DNA from: Blasia pusilla
Taxonomy: Eukaryota; Marchantiophyta; Marchantiopsida; Blasiales
DNA: 64,000 nucleotides
Assembly (NCBI GenBank): GCA_050084515.1
Contig: CM114274.1
Coordinates: 41,540,001 to 41,604,000, forward strand
Reading direction: 5' to 3'
Each line of letters opens with the position of its first letter. Position 1 is the stretch's first letter. The translations under genes and the position numbers were made by a program. The notes under the pieces were generated by a model that was not told where the DNA came from, made no database searches, and was given only the letters and a program-made list of their open reading frames with translations. This document shows positions 45,630 through 56,934 of this stretch, one piece after another.

Positions 45630-46640
45630 ATCTTCTTGGAAGCCCACTTTGATGCATTAGAACCATTATGTGGGACGAGAATATCCCATGGAGGTTTGGG
45701 CCCGGATTTGTTCTTGCTCCGTAAAGGGGCAAGTTCATGGGTGAGTGCTAGTCCCTTCATCCCGGTTTTCCTCATCGCACCACTTACCTACACTACAGCG
45801 ATGAGGTTCCGATTGGGCTTGCCCCAACCAACACTCGTTGGTTCGACACATTGCGGGTGTCGCCGGAATCTGGATCCACTTTGTGTGCATTTGGCACAGT
45901 GTCCACTTGGGGGTGAGAGGATAGCCACTCACGATGCAGTGCCGGATATTATGTTCTCTATTGCTAAGGAGAGTGGATTCCATACACAAAGAGAGAGGCA
46001 CTACTCCATGCGGATTCCCTTATCCATGTTGATCTCTACATGACGAGAGGGTCTGAGGTGGTGGTAGCGGATGTTGTAGTGACAGATCCTACGCGAAAGG
46101 CGGTGCGAGCCCACGTGGTAGCACAAGGAAGATTGCTACAAGAAGCGGCGGCGGCGGCGGCGGTCAAGAAGACCCACATTTATAGTCGACTTCATAACGA
46201 ACATCGATTTATCCCCCTAGCCATTGAGATGTACGGGGCGATAGGGGAGAGATTTGACTCGTTCTTTACGGATTGCGCCCATTATCTCCACTCAAGAAAT
46301 GGGTTTTCCTTAGCCACTGCGATACTTTATTGTAGGCAACGGATCTCCATAGCTTTGCAGCGCGTCCAGGCAAATGGGCTTCTGCGGCGGGTTCAGGCGG
46401 TTGGAGACGCCAATGCTAGAGGCCCACTTAGTAGTAGTCATAGTTCTCTAGGTGTTGCTTATATTGTCTCTGCTGTTGGTGATTTGGTGATTAGGGGGGA
46501 AGGCCCCCTTCTTTCTCCTTGGGGCCGGTTCCGGACTCTTCAGGTCTATTTTTTGGGTCTCCATGCCCCATCTTTTGTATCGTGATTGGTTTCCCATCCC
46601 TCTTTCTACATATATATATTTTATAGAAAAAAAAGCAATA
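45630..46640 (+). mobile_element. LINE 3' end, copy B (zinc motif and C-terminal domain of a non-LTR polyprotein)
   Basis: Two adjoining frames make up the 3' end of a non-LTR retrotransposon ORF2. The first (to 46043) encodes AMRFRLGLPQPTLVG, then a Cys/His motif (HCGCRRNLDPLCVHLAQC) and GGERIATHD. Such a block is typical of the region after the reverse transcriptase in this class of element. The second (from about 46022) encodes EVVVADVVVTDP, KKTHIY, FIPLAIEMYGAIGERFDSFF and the tail shared with copy A. A frameshift at about 46010-46025 joins them. The Asp ... Asp-Pro ... Lys-Lys arrangement may be a nuclease-like domain (inference). An A-rich end (tatagaaaaaaaagc, near 46622) probably marks the LINE tail. 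The reverse transcriptase itself is missing. Confidence 0.75.
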
Positions 46641-46649
46641 GCCACTAGA

Positions 46650-49050
46650 GATACACACAATGTTCTTACACCTTTTGGACTTCTACAATTCAACCCCTAA
46701 AAGTCCAGGGCACATCTAGCATACTAAAAAATCAGGTATGCACTTGAATTCCTTGTCGCTCATTCTAAGACGTAGAGTGTTTGTCACTACGTAATGCCTC
46801 CTCCCACTCGATATTCTTCTCATCTCCTCACACTCCTAACTTTTTGAGCTCTTATTTTTCAAAAATTAGACTTGCATGCTTGTGCTATTTGTCAACTTTA
46901 ATTGAAGTTCGTTTGGACCTGCATATGCTTCTCCTCCCAGCACTCCAAATGCACAATATTCTAGCTGGTTGAACCTTCCCAAGAGGTTCATCCACAATTG
47001 GATGATTCTCTCATTAGTAACAAATCCTCTTGGTGGCAAGGGGGCTCCTCTACTAGTACTTCATCGTGACCTTCTCCCGGTACTCCCTGCATACAAGAAG
47101 GACAAAAAGCACGTATTAGTAATATATATCCGCCCATTTGATAGAACAAACCAATAACTGTCAGGGCAGATTATCGGCCGCTTACCGCTAACTTATTAAA
47201 GAGTAATTGGAGGATGAGGATAGGGTTGAGGATAAGGACAAAATATCCGCCGTCTACCGAAGAATGTTATGAGTACTTGCACTACTAATGAATTGTTGGA
47301 GGACGATACTTATTGCAACTTCAACCTACTTTGTCACAATAATTTATAATTTATGACATAAATTGTTAGAAAGTTACGTATGGACATAAAACCCAAGAAA
47401 CAAAACGTCGTCAGGCAAGAAATTACAAGCACTAAAACTTGCACTTTGGATGACTTAAAAATAGTACCTTTCTTGATTGTGGCCACACTTTTTTTCTTGT
47501 TAACTTGCATCTTCACTTTCTGACTTATGCACAGTAGAACCTCGGGCACATAGCATGGATTTTTGCCCACCATATAGAATTCTCAGTTTATACATAATTG
47601 TCCATATGATATAGAAACTCTATCTGGCGGCTAACCATATGTGTATTTGCAATTGCTGATCCACAAATGAAGATATGCTATATTTAGCTCGTGCGGTTTA
47701 TCAAAACCATATCTTGAGTTTGCGAGCGGCGGGTAATCACCATCTGCTTAACTTTTTGCATATCGCGATCCAAAAGAATCTTGTCAATGGTTTGACAAGA
47801 TGCTCAAAGGAACAAGTATTAAACCCTATTCAAGTAGGCCTATTGACACCAATGGATTATTATATAAGGAAATAAAAAGTACAATCACATATCCTTTCGT
47901 TTCGTACGTGACTATAGGAAGAATCACAGAAGTTAGATTGCATGATTTGATTCATGAACTCCTCCCTAAAGTGAAAACTAGATAGCGAGTGAACGAATGT
48001 TTATCTAGTAATTTTTTTTTCATATGGTACGGATTAAAGAAAAGAAAATTGGGCATAACTCATGCTCCATCCTTATTCATATTTTACGGACATCCTCTAT
48101 TCTTCTCTAGAATGGATTTTGACGGAGTTGCTCTCCCATGAGAGGTAATCCACTCTCATTAAGAAGATAACAGACCATCCATTGTTTCTATGGTCAAGTT
48201 ACTTTCTCAAGTGGAATAATCCACTCTCATTTGAAGAGCAAACAATCCTAAAGTCATCCACTCAAGAATGACACGAGAAACTCAAGATGTGAAGTAGAAC
48301 GAGATGAACTCTTGAAGATCCCTCTTATTTATATGCTCACAGAGGATCCACAAGAGTACGAAATAGGGTTAATCTTATCTTTCACCATATGACTTCCTCT
48401 CAAAGCTTAACCAATTATACAAGTAGATTATGATTCATCAAACTAATACCTATGCAAATCCTAATAGAGGAAAAAAATATAGAATACTCTATAGTCCGAA
48501 CTTGTCTCGTCATATAGAATGCAGATTTCTTGATTTATAGAAAACTTCACTACATATCACTCATCACTCGTTATAATGTGTTTTTCTTCTCAAACATCCT
48601 TCTCCTTATACAATAAATAAGGGGGAGCCGCCGAGTAAGAAGAAGCACTTCTCTGAATTCAAATCCGGATAGAGCCAAACCAAAGAGCGTTGCCTAAAAA
48701 AATTTCAAACTACATAGTTCCTATTTAGATATATAAAAAAATGGGTCTCGTACGTCTCACACAATTTGAATTTCGAGCGCATGTAGGAAAATAAAATCTG
48801 TTGAGCTTGATTAGGAGGCGATGGAGAGACCTTAGTGAAGTATGCTATAAGATACCAAAAGCTAAGTAAGCATAAGTAGGAAAATTACTATTATTTACAT
48901 GGTAAGATACTATTGCTGAAATTGATTAACTCAAAGAGGAAAATATATAATAGAACATTGTTCTTCATAGATCCCTCTCTTGATGGTAATCGGTAGAGAG
49001 AGCAATATGGGTAATAACTCCAAACCAAGAAGTTTGAAAAAATAATAGAA
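46650..49050. other. No supported gene
   Basis: Short frames at 47334-47573 (minus) and 47675-47985 (plus) are unassigned. A direct repeat aatccactctcatt occurs near 48147 and 48212. The region is AT-rich and may contain the 3' LTR of copia element 2 towards its right end, but I could not place one. Confidence 0.3.
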
Positions 49051-49059
49051 TAGAACTCC

Positions 49060-52000
49060 AGAAGCGGGCATGGCAGTTGTAAGGAGGTACTTGAGAAGCA
49101 CATTCACTTTTTTGATCTACTCACGGAAAAAATGCCATTGGACCTCAATATGCTTAGTGCGCAAATGATGTTCAGGGTTGATGGTAAGAGGAATGGCAGG
49201 TTGATTGTCATCATATATGATAATTGTGTAAACATCAATTGATGATAGTCCAAGCTCTTGAAGTAAAGTACGAAGCCAAACAACTTCTTTGGTGGCAATG
49301 GAGTATGAAACATATTATGCCTCACTAAATCTTGTAGTAATGACCGCTTGTTTGTGTGATTTCTAGCTCATGGGTCCACCAACAACGTTCAATGGGTAAC
49401 TAGATGTAGATTTGCGATCCACTAGGATACTTGCATAGGATATATCAGAATAGGCCTGAAAATTTAAAGAATGAACATCGATTCTTGACAAAGCAGTTTG
49501 TTGATACTTGATTCCGAGAGTCGATGTGTTACATACATATGCCAAAACTTGACAAATGGAACTTTGGTGCTCGAGGGCTAGATTGTGAGCAAACTGCCTA
49601 AGACGAGAAAGCTAAGTACATAAGTGATCCTACCATGGATTGATAAAGATGACATTCATCATGATGTCATGGAACTTGGCATTAATTGATCACTTCCAAT
49701 AGATGGAGCAATAGTAGGGGCGCATGTGCTTATATGAAATTGATGCAATATTTTGCGAGTGTAGTCAATTTCTCCAAGGTAGAGGTTTCACTGAGGGTAG
49801 TTCCTTAGGATTACCAATCTCAGATACTCAGTAAGATCCCCCATATGACGGACTTCATATCATGAAGTAAGAAGGGTTTCCATACAGCCAAACCTTGCTA
49901 AAGTTTTTGAAATTATCACAATATCATCCACCTAGAGAACCAGCAAGTCACCATGTTCGTGGCGTAGGACACAAAGGTTAGATGGAATAGGAAAGAAACC
50001 GTTTCTAGCTAAATACTTTGTAACTTCCAAATACTAGAGTCATGGTGACTACCGAAAACCATACAGAGCTTTGAGAAGAAGCCACATAAGAGCTGCCCAG
50101 TACTGTCATAAGTTTTGTATCTAGAAGGAGGTTGAATGTATATGTGAGGTTGACCATCCATTAGCGCATAGAGGAATGCAGTGACTATATCAAAATATCT
50201 TTCTTCAAGGTCTTCCACTATGGTAAGTGTCATTTAAGTTTGGAAAGTTTTAGGGCAAACCATAGAGGTAAACGTATCATAGAAATCTTCACCTCGTTGT
50301 TGCTTATCTCCTCGTGCTACAAAAAAAACTTTGAAGGGGCCATTTTTTTTCATGGTACACACCCATTTAGAAGGAAGCAGACAAGCACGTGATGGGAATG
50401 TTGTGAGACAAGCAAAAATTAACTTGTGAAGATGTCTCATCTTCACAAGTTTATGATTTCATCTATGATTTCGAGGTGTGTCCATATTAGAAGTGGGATG
50501 TAACACTAATGAATATGAGTAGAGGAGTGGAGATGGAGTATAGGCAAGAAGAGAATATGCCCATAAATTTCCATAAAAATGGGCAGGTGTTTTACCCTTA
50601 TTAATTTGCACTAATCTACAAAGAGTCAATGGTGTATCTGTAAGAGCTCCATCAACATCATGTTTTAGCTCAACCTCATAAACATGTCCAAGTGGAGGAG
50701 CCATGATGGGAAGATCAACTATAAGCAACTACGATATTGGATTGATGTTATTGATGTGAATGAAGCTCTCAAGTGTGACGTCAGATGAGGGAGCAACATC
50801 ATCAAAAAACATCATAAAAAATAGTAGATGTAGATGGGTCACTGTGTCTTGTGACATCAAGCTCTATTGAAGGAAGTACATGCAGTCTTGGCAAAGAAAG
50901 AAGATGGTCTATATGACGAGATATAGCAACAATATCAGGTTCAGTCAAAATAGACTCAACATCCAATGATAGAAGGGAAGAATCAGGTGGGGAAGATAGT
51001 ATGTGGGTGGGTAGTAATGATATGGTGGAGGTTTCATCAAACGTTACATGTGCACAAATCACTTCTTTTCTAGTTGCAGGGCACCTGATTCAGTAGTTTA
51101 AGCCATCACCATATCCTACCAAATAGCCAGGAAGAGTTGGAAGAGCTCGAGGAGAAAACTTGTCTCCATTGGGGTGAGTTTCACTAGGGATGTGTACATA
51201 TGCTAGATCTCCAAAAATGTGTGCATGTCCTAGATTGGATTTATAGGAAAGTTGACAGGAAGATTGCAGACAAGCGATAGAAGATTGGAGGTACGGATTG
51301 ACACTAGTAGGTAAGTGATTTGTGAGAAATACAACAGTGGCCATCGCTTCTGGCCATAGGGATGATGGTAATCCAGAGTCAAAAATCATAGCCTGAGCTT
51401 TTTTGTGTGATGAGGGTATTTGATCTTTCAAAAATCCCATTTTTTGTGTGATGATATTGTGCCGAGTGGATGATGCGGAAACCTTGACTATGGAGATAGT
51501 TGATAAGAAGATGACTATTGAATTCGCCTTAGTTGTCACAAAATACCTATGAAATCTTGGAAGAATATTGATTTGCAATAGAAGCAAAGAATTGCTATAG
51601 AATTGAGAGCATCTTGCCTTTATTGTAAAGACAAGATATCCATTGAAAGCAAGAATAGTCATATGTAAGAAGTAGAAAACTGATATATCATGTGCCGATG
51701 CCCATAACAGTACACATAAATCCAAATGGATTGGTTGAAAAGGTTTATCAACACGTAGGTGCAGGTGAGATGTCGTGCACATGATGTGAGTTGATTCGGC
51801 AAGTGCACAAATGTCGCATGGCTTGAACCGAGTGGAATTAGTAGGCTCAAGACCTTCTTGTTTGATGAGTTGTTGTAAACCATCAATATGTAAGTAAGCC
51901 ATGAATGTGTTGATGCTGATCGATTATTGAGAGAGAACGCGAGATTGAGATGCATGTCGGCGTATCAACGGAGAGAACCTTCAAGACCATCAATCTTTGT

Positions 52001-52740
52001 CACTCTAGAAAATTCACCACTAGTGGCATGTATAACAATTTTGGATACCCATCCTTGCCAAAAGATTCCTTTTTTTTCAAGAAGATGCTCAGAGATTGTA
52101 TTCAAAGTACTACTAGGCATATATCCTTCCTGATGTAGCTTGACATAGCACATTGATTGATTTGTGCATTCTAATTTCATATAAATATCTCCATAACCGG
52201 GAGAGATAATAGAACCAGCATTAATGTTAATGGAGATAGGATCAACGATGAAGTTTTGAAAATTATCTCCAACATTGCAAAAATGGTGATTGACATCAAA
52301 TTCTATAATCCAAGAATCTTTGAATCAAGACCTGAACACTATTGTTTGAATATACATGATCTTGTATCTTCTACATGGTGATTGTATTTGGTTGCCAACC
52401 TGCTCGCCCGAGGTGGACATGTTAAAAGTATGAAGACTCCACACGATGTCTAGGTAAGTGACAATAAGAACATATTTGTTTCCTGATTGCAAAATTGACC
52501 ATGAGAGTGGAGGCAGATTTGTTAGAGACAACAATAGTGAGTTCAAGAGCGCCAATCTTATGTTTGATCTTATGATGTCATTCATCCTTAGCTTCTTGAA
52601 TAAGGATATCAAGAGGAGGAGGATTATTGGGATCACTGCGTATCGATTCATATTTTTTGACAGCCCAGTGCTCGAAGTGCTGATAAGAAGAGGATCAACT
52701 GCAATACTTTCACCACTAAATCAATTGTACTACATGCAAT
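49060..52740 (-). mobile_element. Degenerate Ty1/copia retrotransposon 2
   Basis: Minus-strand frames give the copia order. A gag-like part lies at about 52650-52350. A protease-like segment (SWIIEFDVNHHFCN) lies near 52320. The GAG-pre-integrase has CDICALAESTH near 51830. The integrase core and C-terminal part lie within the 270-residue frame at 51090-51902, with DSGLPSSLWPEAM and THPNGDKFSPRA. Reverse transcriptase follows at about 50450-50000 (DIVTAFLYALMDGQPHIYIQPP). RNase H lies at about 49545-49090 (FQAYSDISYASILVDRKSTS, then NPEHHLRTKHIEVQWHFFRE). Stops and frameshifts are frequent and it is not functional. It faces copia element 3 in opposite orientation. Confidence 0.88.
50421..50451. 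repeat. Perfect 14-bp hairpin inside copia element 2
   Basis: 50421-50434 (aacttgtgaagatg) pairs with 50438-50451 around a 3-nt loop. Compared with copia element 3 near 53655-53670, only one of the two arms belongs to the ancestral sequence (cttcacaagttaat). The other arm replaces different sequence there. Confidence 0.8.
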
Positions 52741-54303
52741 AACACAACAATCAATGGCCTCATGATATGTAATGCCAAAGAGTTCCATATCCTTGCCTGT
52801 ATAAGCAAGTCTGAAAAAATATTCCTAGTTGTCATGTCTCTGAATAAAACTTTGGGGTTGATAGTGTATTTTCAATATCCCTAAACCTATAGCAAGGTCC
52901 CATCCCACCCCTTCTAGTAGACTACTTACTCATTGATAGATCTTTGAAGCTATCGATCATCTTTTCACTTCCTCCAATTTCCTATATGTTGTCAACTTTC
53001 CTACAAATCCAATCTAGGACATGCACTCATTTTTGTACATATGAACACATCTATTTTGAAACTTGCCAGTGGAGACAAGTTTTCTCCTCAAGCTCTTTGA
53101 GGCTATTTGGACTATGCAAGTAGTGATGTAAATTTTGATGAAACTTCCACCATGTCATCACTACCCACCCGGATGCTATCTTCCACACTTGATTTTTCCA
53201 TTCTATCATTTGATTAAACCTGATTTTGCTGCTATATATTGTCATATAGACCATCCTCTTTCTTTGCCAAAATTGCATATACTCCCTTCGATAGAGCTTG
53301 ATTTGAGAGACACATTGGCCCATGTACATCTACTTTTTCTATGATGTTGCTCCCTCACCTCAAGTCATACATAAAAGCTCAATTCACATCAATAACATTG
53401 CTTACAATTGATCTTCCAATCATGGCTCCTCCACTTGGACATATTCTTGAGGTTGAGCTACACCAGATACACTATGGACTCTTCACATCTTTGCGAATTA
53501 ATAAGTCAACCACCTGCCCATTTTGATGGAAATTTATGGGCATATTCTCTTCTTGCCCATACTCCATTTTTATTCATTGGCATTACATCCCACTTTTGAT
53601 ATGTACACACCTCGAAATCATACTAAGGTAATGATGTCTTCAGCATTCTGGAAACAACTTCACAAGTTAATGTTGTTTGTCTCACAACACTTTGGAACAG
53701 CGGCCAGTTGAAGATTTCTATGATAAGTTTGCATGTGTGGTTCAACTTTCCAAGCTTTAATGGCACTCACCGTAGTGGAAGACCTTGAAGCAAAATGTTT
53801 TGATGTAGTCATTGCATTCCTCTATGCACTAATGGATGATCAACCTCACACATACCTCCGATATCTCAGCAACTCCTTATCTAGCATCTTCTCAAAGACT
53901 ATGGTATTTGGAAGTTAGTATTTAGCCACACATGGTTTATTTCCCATTCCATGTGTCTTGGGCCATGAACATGGTGACTTGCTGATGAATGATATTGAGA
54001 TAATTTAAAAAACGCATGGAAACCCTTCTTACTTCACAATACCAAGTCGGTCAAATGGGGATCTCACTGAGTATTTGGGATTGGAAGTGATCAATTAATG
54101 CCGATTTCCATGATGAACGTCATCTTTATCAATCTATTGTAGGGTCACTCTTGGGAAGTTTGCTTAAAATCCATCTCCAAAGTTCTATTCATCAAATTTT
54201 GGCATATGTATGTCACACATCGACTATGGGAATCAAGAATCAACACAACACTTGCTTTGTGGAATCAAGTATAACACATTGCATCAAGGTTCATTCTTTA
54301 AAT

Positions 54304-54341
54304 TTTCAAGGCTATTATGATGCATCATAATAGCCTTGAAA
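54304..54341. repeat. 38-bp perfect palindrome inside copia element 3
   Basis: 54304-54322 (tttcaaggctattatgatg) is followed at once by its exact reverse complement at 54323-54341, with no loop. In element 2 the sense sequence equivalent to the left arm continues instead into ISYASILVDRKSTS, so the right arm is new and about 40-60 bp of original sequence were lost. Confidence 0.85.
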
Positions 54342-54480
54342 TAGCAAATCTATTCAAACTTGCTGGTGGACCCGTCGGCTGGAAATCACTCAAACACCGA
54401 TCGTTGTTCGATTGATCTACTCAGGCGGAATGAAGTAAAGTGAAAAGCCGTTTGGCTTCGCACTTAACTTCAAGAGCTTG

Positions 54481-54525
54481 GGTAAGAGCTTGATTGTCAT
54501 ATATGGTGACAATCAACCTCTTACC
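54481..54525. repeat. Hairpin of 19 bp with one mismatch inside copia element 3
   Basis: 54481-54499 (ggtaagagcttgattgtca) pairs with 54507-54525, loop of 7 nt. The right arm (tgacaatcaacct...ttacc) matches element 2. The left arm replaces the sequence found in element 2 between the leucine-rich and Asp-Asp-Asn-Gln-Pro segments of RNase H. Confidence 0.82.
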
Positions 54526-54720
54526 ATCATTCTCTTAATATATGGAGGTCAAATAGCATTTTGTTAGTGAGGAGATTAAAAAAAGGGAGGTATCCTAAAG
54601 TGCGATGCCGGTTGACGCCCTTACCACTTCCAGAGGTCTATTCCATGGTTTTGTCAAACTTCTTCGTTTCCAACCGGAATCCATGAATATTTAGGAAGAG
54701 TGTCTTAGTAATTGTACTAC

Positions 54721-56930
54721 TTATAACACCCGCCAAACACTGTTTTGAATTTGAAGCGTTTCTTGTTACCAGCAGCCGCCTGTATGAAATGAAACAAGTA
54801 TTGTACACGAGTGATAGCGCTGAAATCAGTATTCTAAACTAAGAGACAAGTTCAAAATATTCTTTATTTTTTTTTCTCTAGTCTAATCACTATTTGGATA
54901 GTATTAGTTTGTGGAGTCAATGAGCATCCAATGGCCTTGGCCTAGCTTGCATCCTCCGTGTACACGCATGTAGCGTCATGGGGTCTGTGAGCACTCGGCC
55001 ATCTCCGTATCCTCCTCGGATGATGGCCGCCCCGCCCGTGAAACAGGTCGGGCCAGGTCTCTATCTCAGGGTCGTTGTGGTGACGAGAAACTTTGTGTGG
55101 TAGCCTTTGATGAGAAACTTTATGTGGTAGCCTTCAATCGGTGCATAGCAAGAATTCCCCTCGAGCAAGATGTCAATTGGTCGGAATATTCGTGGGCATG
55201 TTTCAAGACGGAATGCTATACCACCATCTATATGGGTGGTAGAGCATTCCGAGCGAGATTCTTGGAGATAAGTATCTTGACTTCAGGAAAGTGACAGCAT
55301 CAAGGAACTTCTCCAAAATCAGTGAATGTTTTATTTCAAAAACCCTTCGTTGCTGGAAGTTTGCATCATCCGGTCTCTAGGATAGTTCAACAGTATGGGA
55401 TTCCGGTCATTCATGTGGATTGCAACCTCAAAAGGTGGCATATATCTCGAAGTAACCTTGGACTTAGACCCACTTACAAGGTAGGATCCAATGGCATTAG
55501 GAGAGTATGCGGCACTTTCCTGAATAAGAACTGTACAAGGATTAGACGACCATTGCTTGGCTTCTAGGGACCCAAAACCTTTGATCATTTCACCAGGACC
55601 AAGGATCAATTGAAGTACTTCTTCTACCCAAATGAATTTTGCACTTTCCAAAAGTCTTATCTGGCTACCATTGGAGCTCTAGGAAATACCCCTCACGATT
55701 TAGCCCATTTCTGCAGGTACTAATTGCATCTAGGAGAAAGTGGACAATCTTACACTAAACCCTAAAGCACTCAAAACAAAAATGCAAAAATATTCGCAAA
55801 AAGATCTTCCTCTCTTCAATCCAACGGAAATTCAAATCAAAGGAAACTCTCTTCAAAATAAAGTATCTCTTTGGGTTGAAGATAGTTTCCTCTCTCCTCT
55901 CTTCCTCTCCTCTTACCGCATCTCATGCAGACTTGGTCCAGATAAAATTATGATGCTTTTTGAACTGCACGAGGTCATGCTTTTCTGCTAATACTGGCAA
56001 CGTGAAAAGTATTAGTATCACACCAGGGTATGGAGAATTTGTATAAGTAGCCAATGATTACTTTACTTTGGGTTTGTGGACATGTAGAAATAAAGATAGT
56101 CTGGCCAGGATCAGGTTGCAATTTCATAGCACTTCCAAGAGAGGAATCTTCCCCCGGTTGGGTTCACTTTGGTTTGTTAAATGAGAATCTGCGTGGAGGT
56201 TGAGCGGCTCTATTTAAACTAGTGAACTATTTTGACGAGACAAGAAGATGTTGGGTGGATTTGGACAGCCAACAATAGATTTTGTTTCTTGACATGGTTG
56301 GAAATGAGAACCATCATGATAGTGTATAGTATTTTGTGAAGGTGTCAAAATAGAAGATATCATCATCCAAAGATAGCTTTCTCATGATAGTGTTGACACT
56401 CTATGTGGAACTACTCCAGATTGGCATATCCAATCGCCACTTCTACACTCGGTGGGAGTCCATCCGAAAGTGTATTTTTCCCTCTTACTGTAGGAAGGTA
56501 ATATGAATTTCCACCCACTATGAACTAGTCTTAACCAATATTATATTTGTAAATTTGGGATTATTCCTAATACTGAAATATTTCGCGCATCCTTGTGAGT
56601 ACCGACCCTACTATGAACCAAAGGAGCCTACTGCGAGTCAAAATATTGGATACCGACCTTTAGGTAGAAAGATAAGCATTAGCGCTGCAATAGTTGAATG
56701 AATGAATATTGCCTCATCGAACTTTAGTTCTAATTCCTTCTTTAAGATACTAGTATCTTGCATTGGTTGGTAGATAGGTGAAATCCCTTAGGCCTCTTCT
56801 CATCCTTGAAATCAACGGAATTATTTTCCAGGGTAAGCAAATCGTATTCCCTTGGTCTTAGGGAAAACAATACCTTCATGTCGAGAGATGGACGGGTTTT
56901 ATTTGTCCTCCCCTAAGTCTGAATACTAAC
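54721..56930. other. No supported gene; short repeats
   Basis: Unassigned frames include 55097-55294 (plus), 55331-55651 (minus, 106 residues, no recognised domain) and 55740-55991 (plus). There is a 27-bp tandem duplication at 55085-55138 (gagaaacttt(g/a)tgtggtagcct). An imperfect inverted repeat pairs 55209-55227 with 55232-55251. The 106-residue frame could be a decayed exon. Confidence 0.35.
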
Positions 56931-56934
56931 TGAC

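Larger units (their letters stand above)
52990..54720 (+). mobile_element. Degenerate Ty1/copia retrotransposon 3, inverted relative to element 2
   Basis: The same family as element 2, but on the plus strand. Integrase C-terminal part is at about 52990-53100 (SGDKFSPQAL). The linker is at about 53230-53600 (LPKLHILPSIELD, LPIMAPPLGH, NLWAYSLLAHTP). Reverse transcriptase is at about 53750-54000 (DVVIAFLYALMDDQPHTY). RNase H is at about 54290-54530 (LNFQGYYDA, then ELG, then DNQP-like remains). Many in-frame stops and deletions are present. Gag, protease and most of integrase are missing. The two elements point away from each other, with about 250 bp between their nearest recognisable parts. 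Confidence 0.85.
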
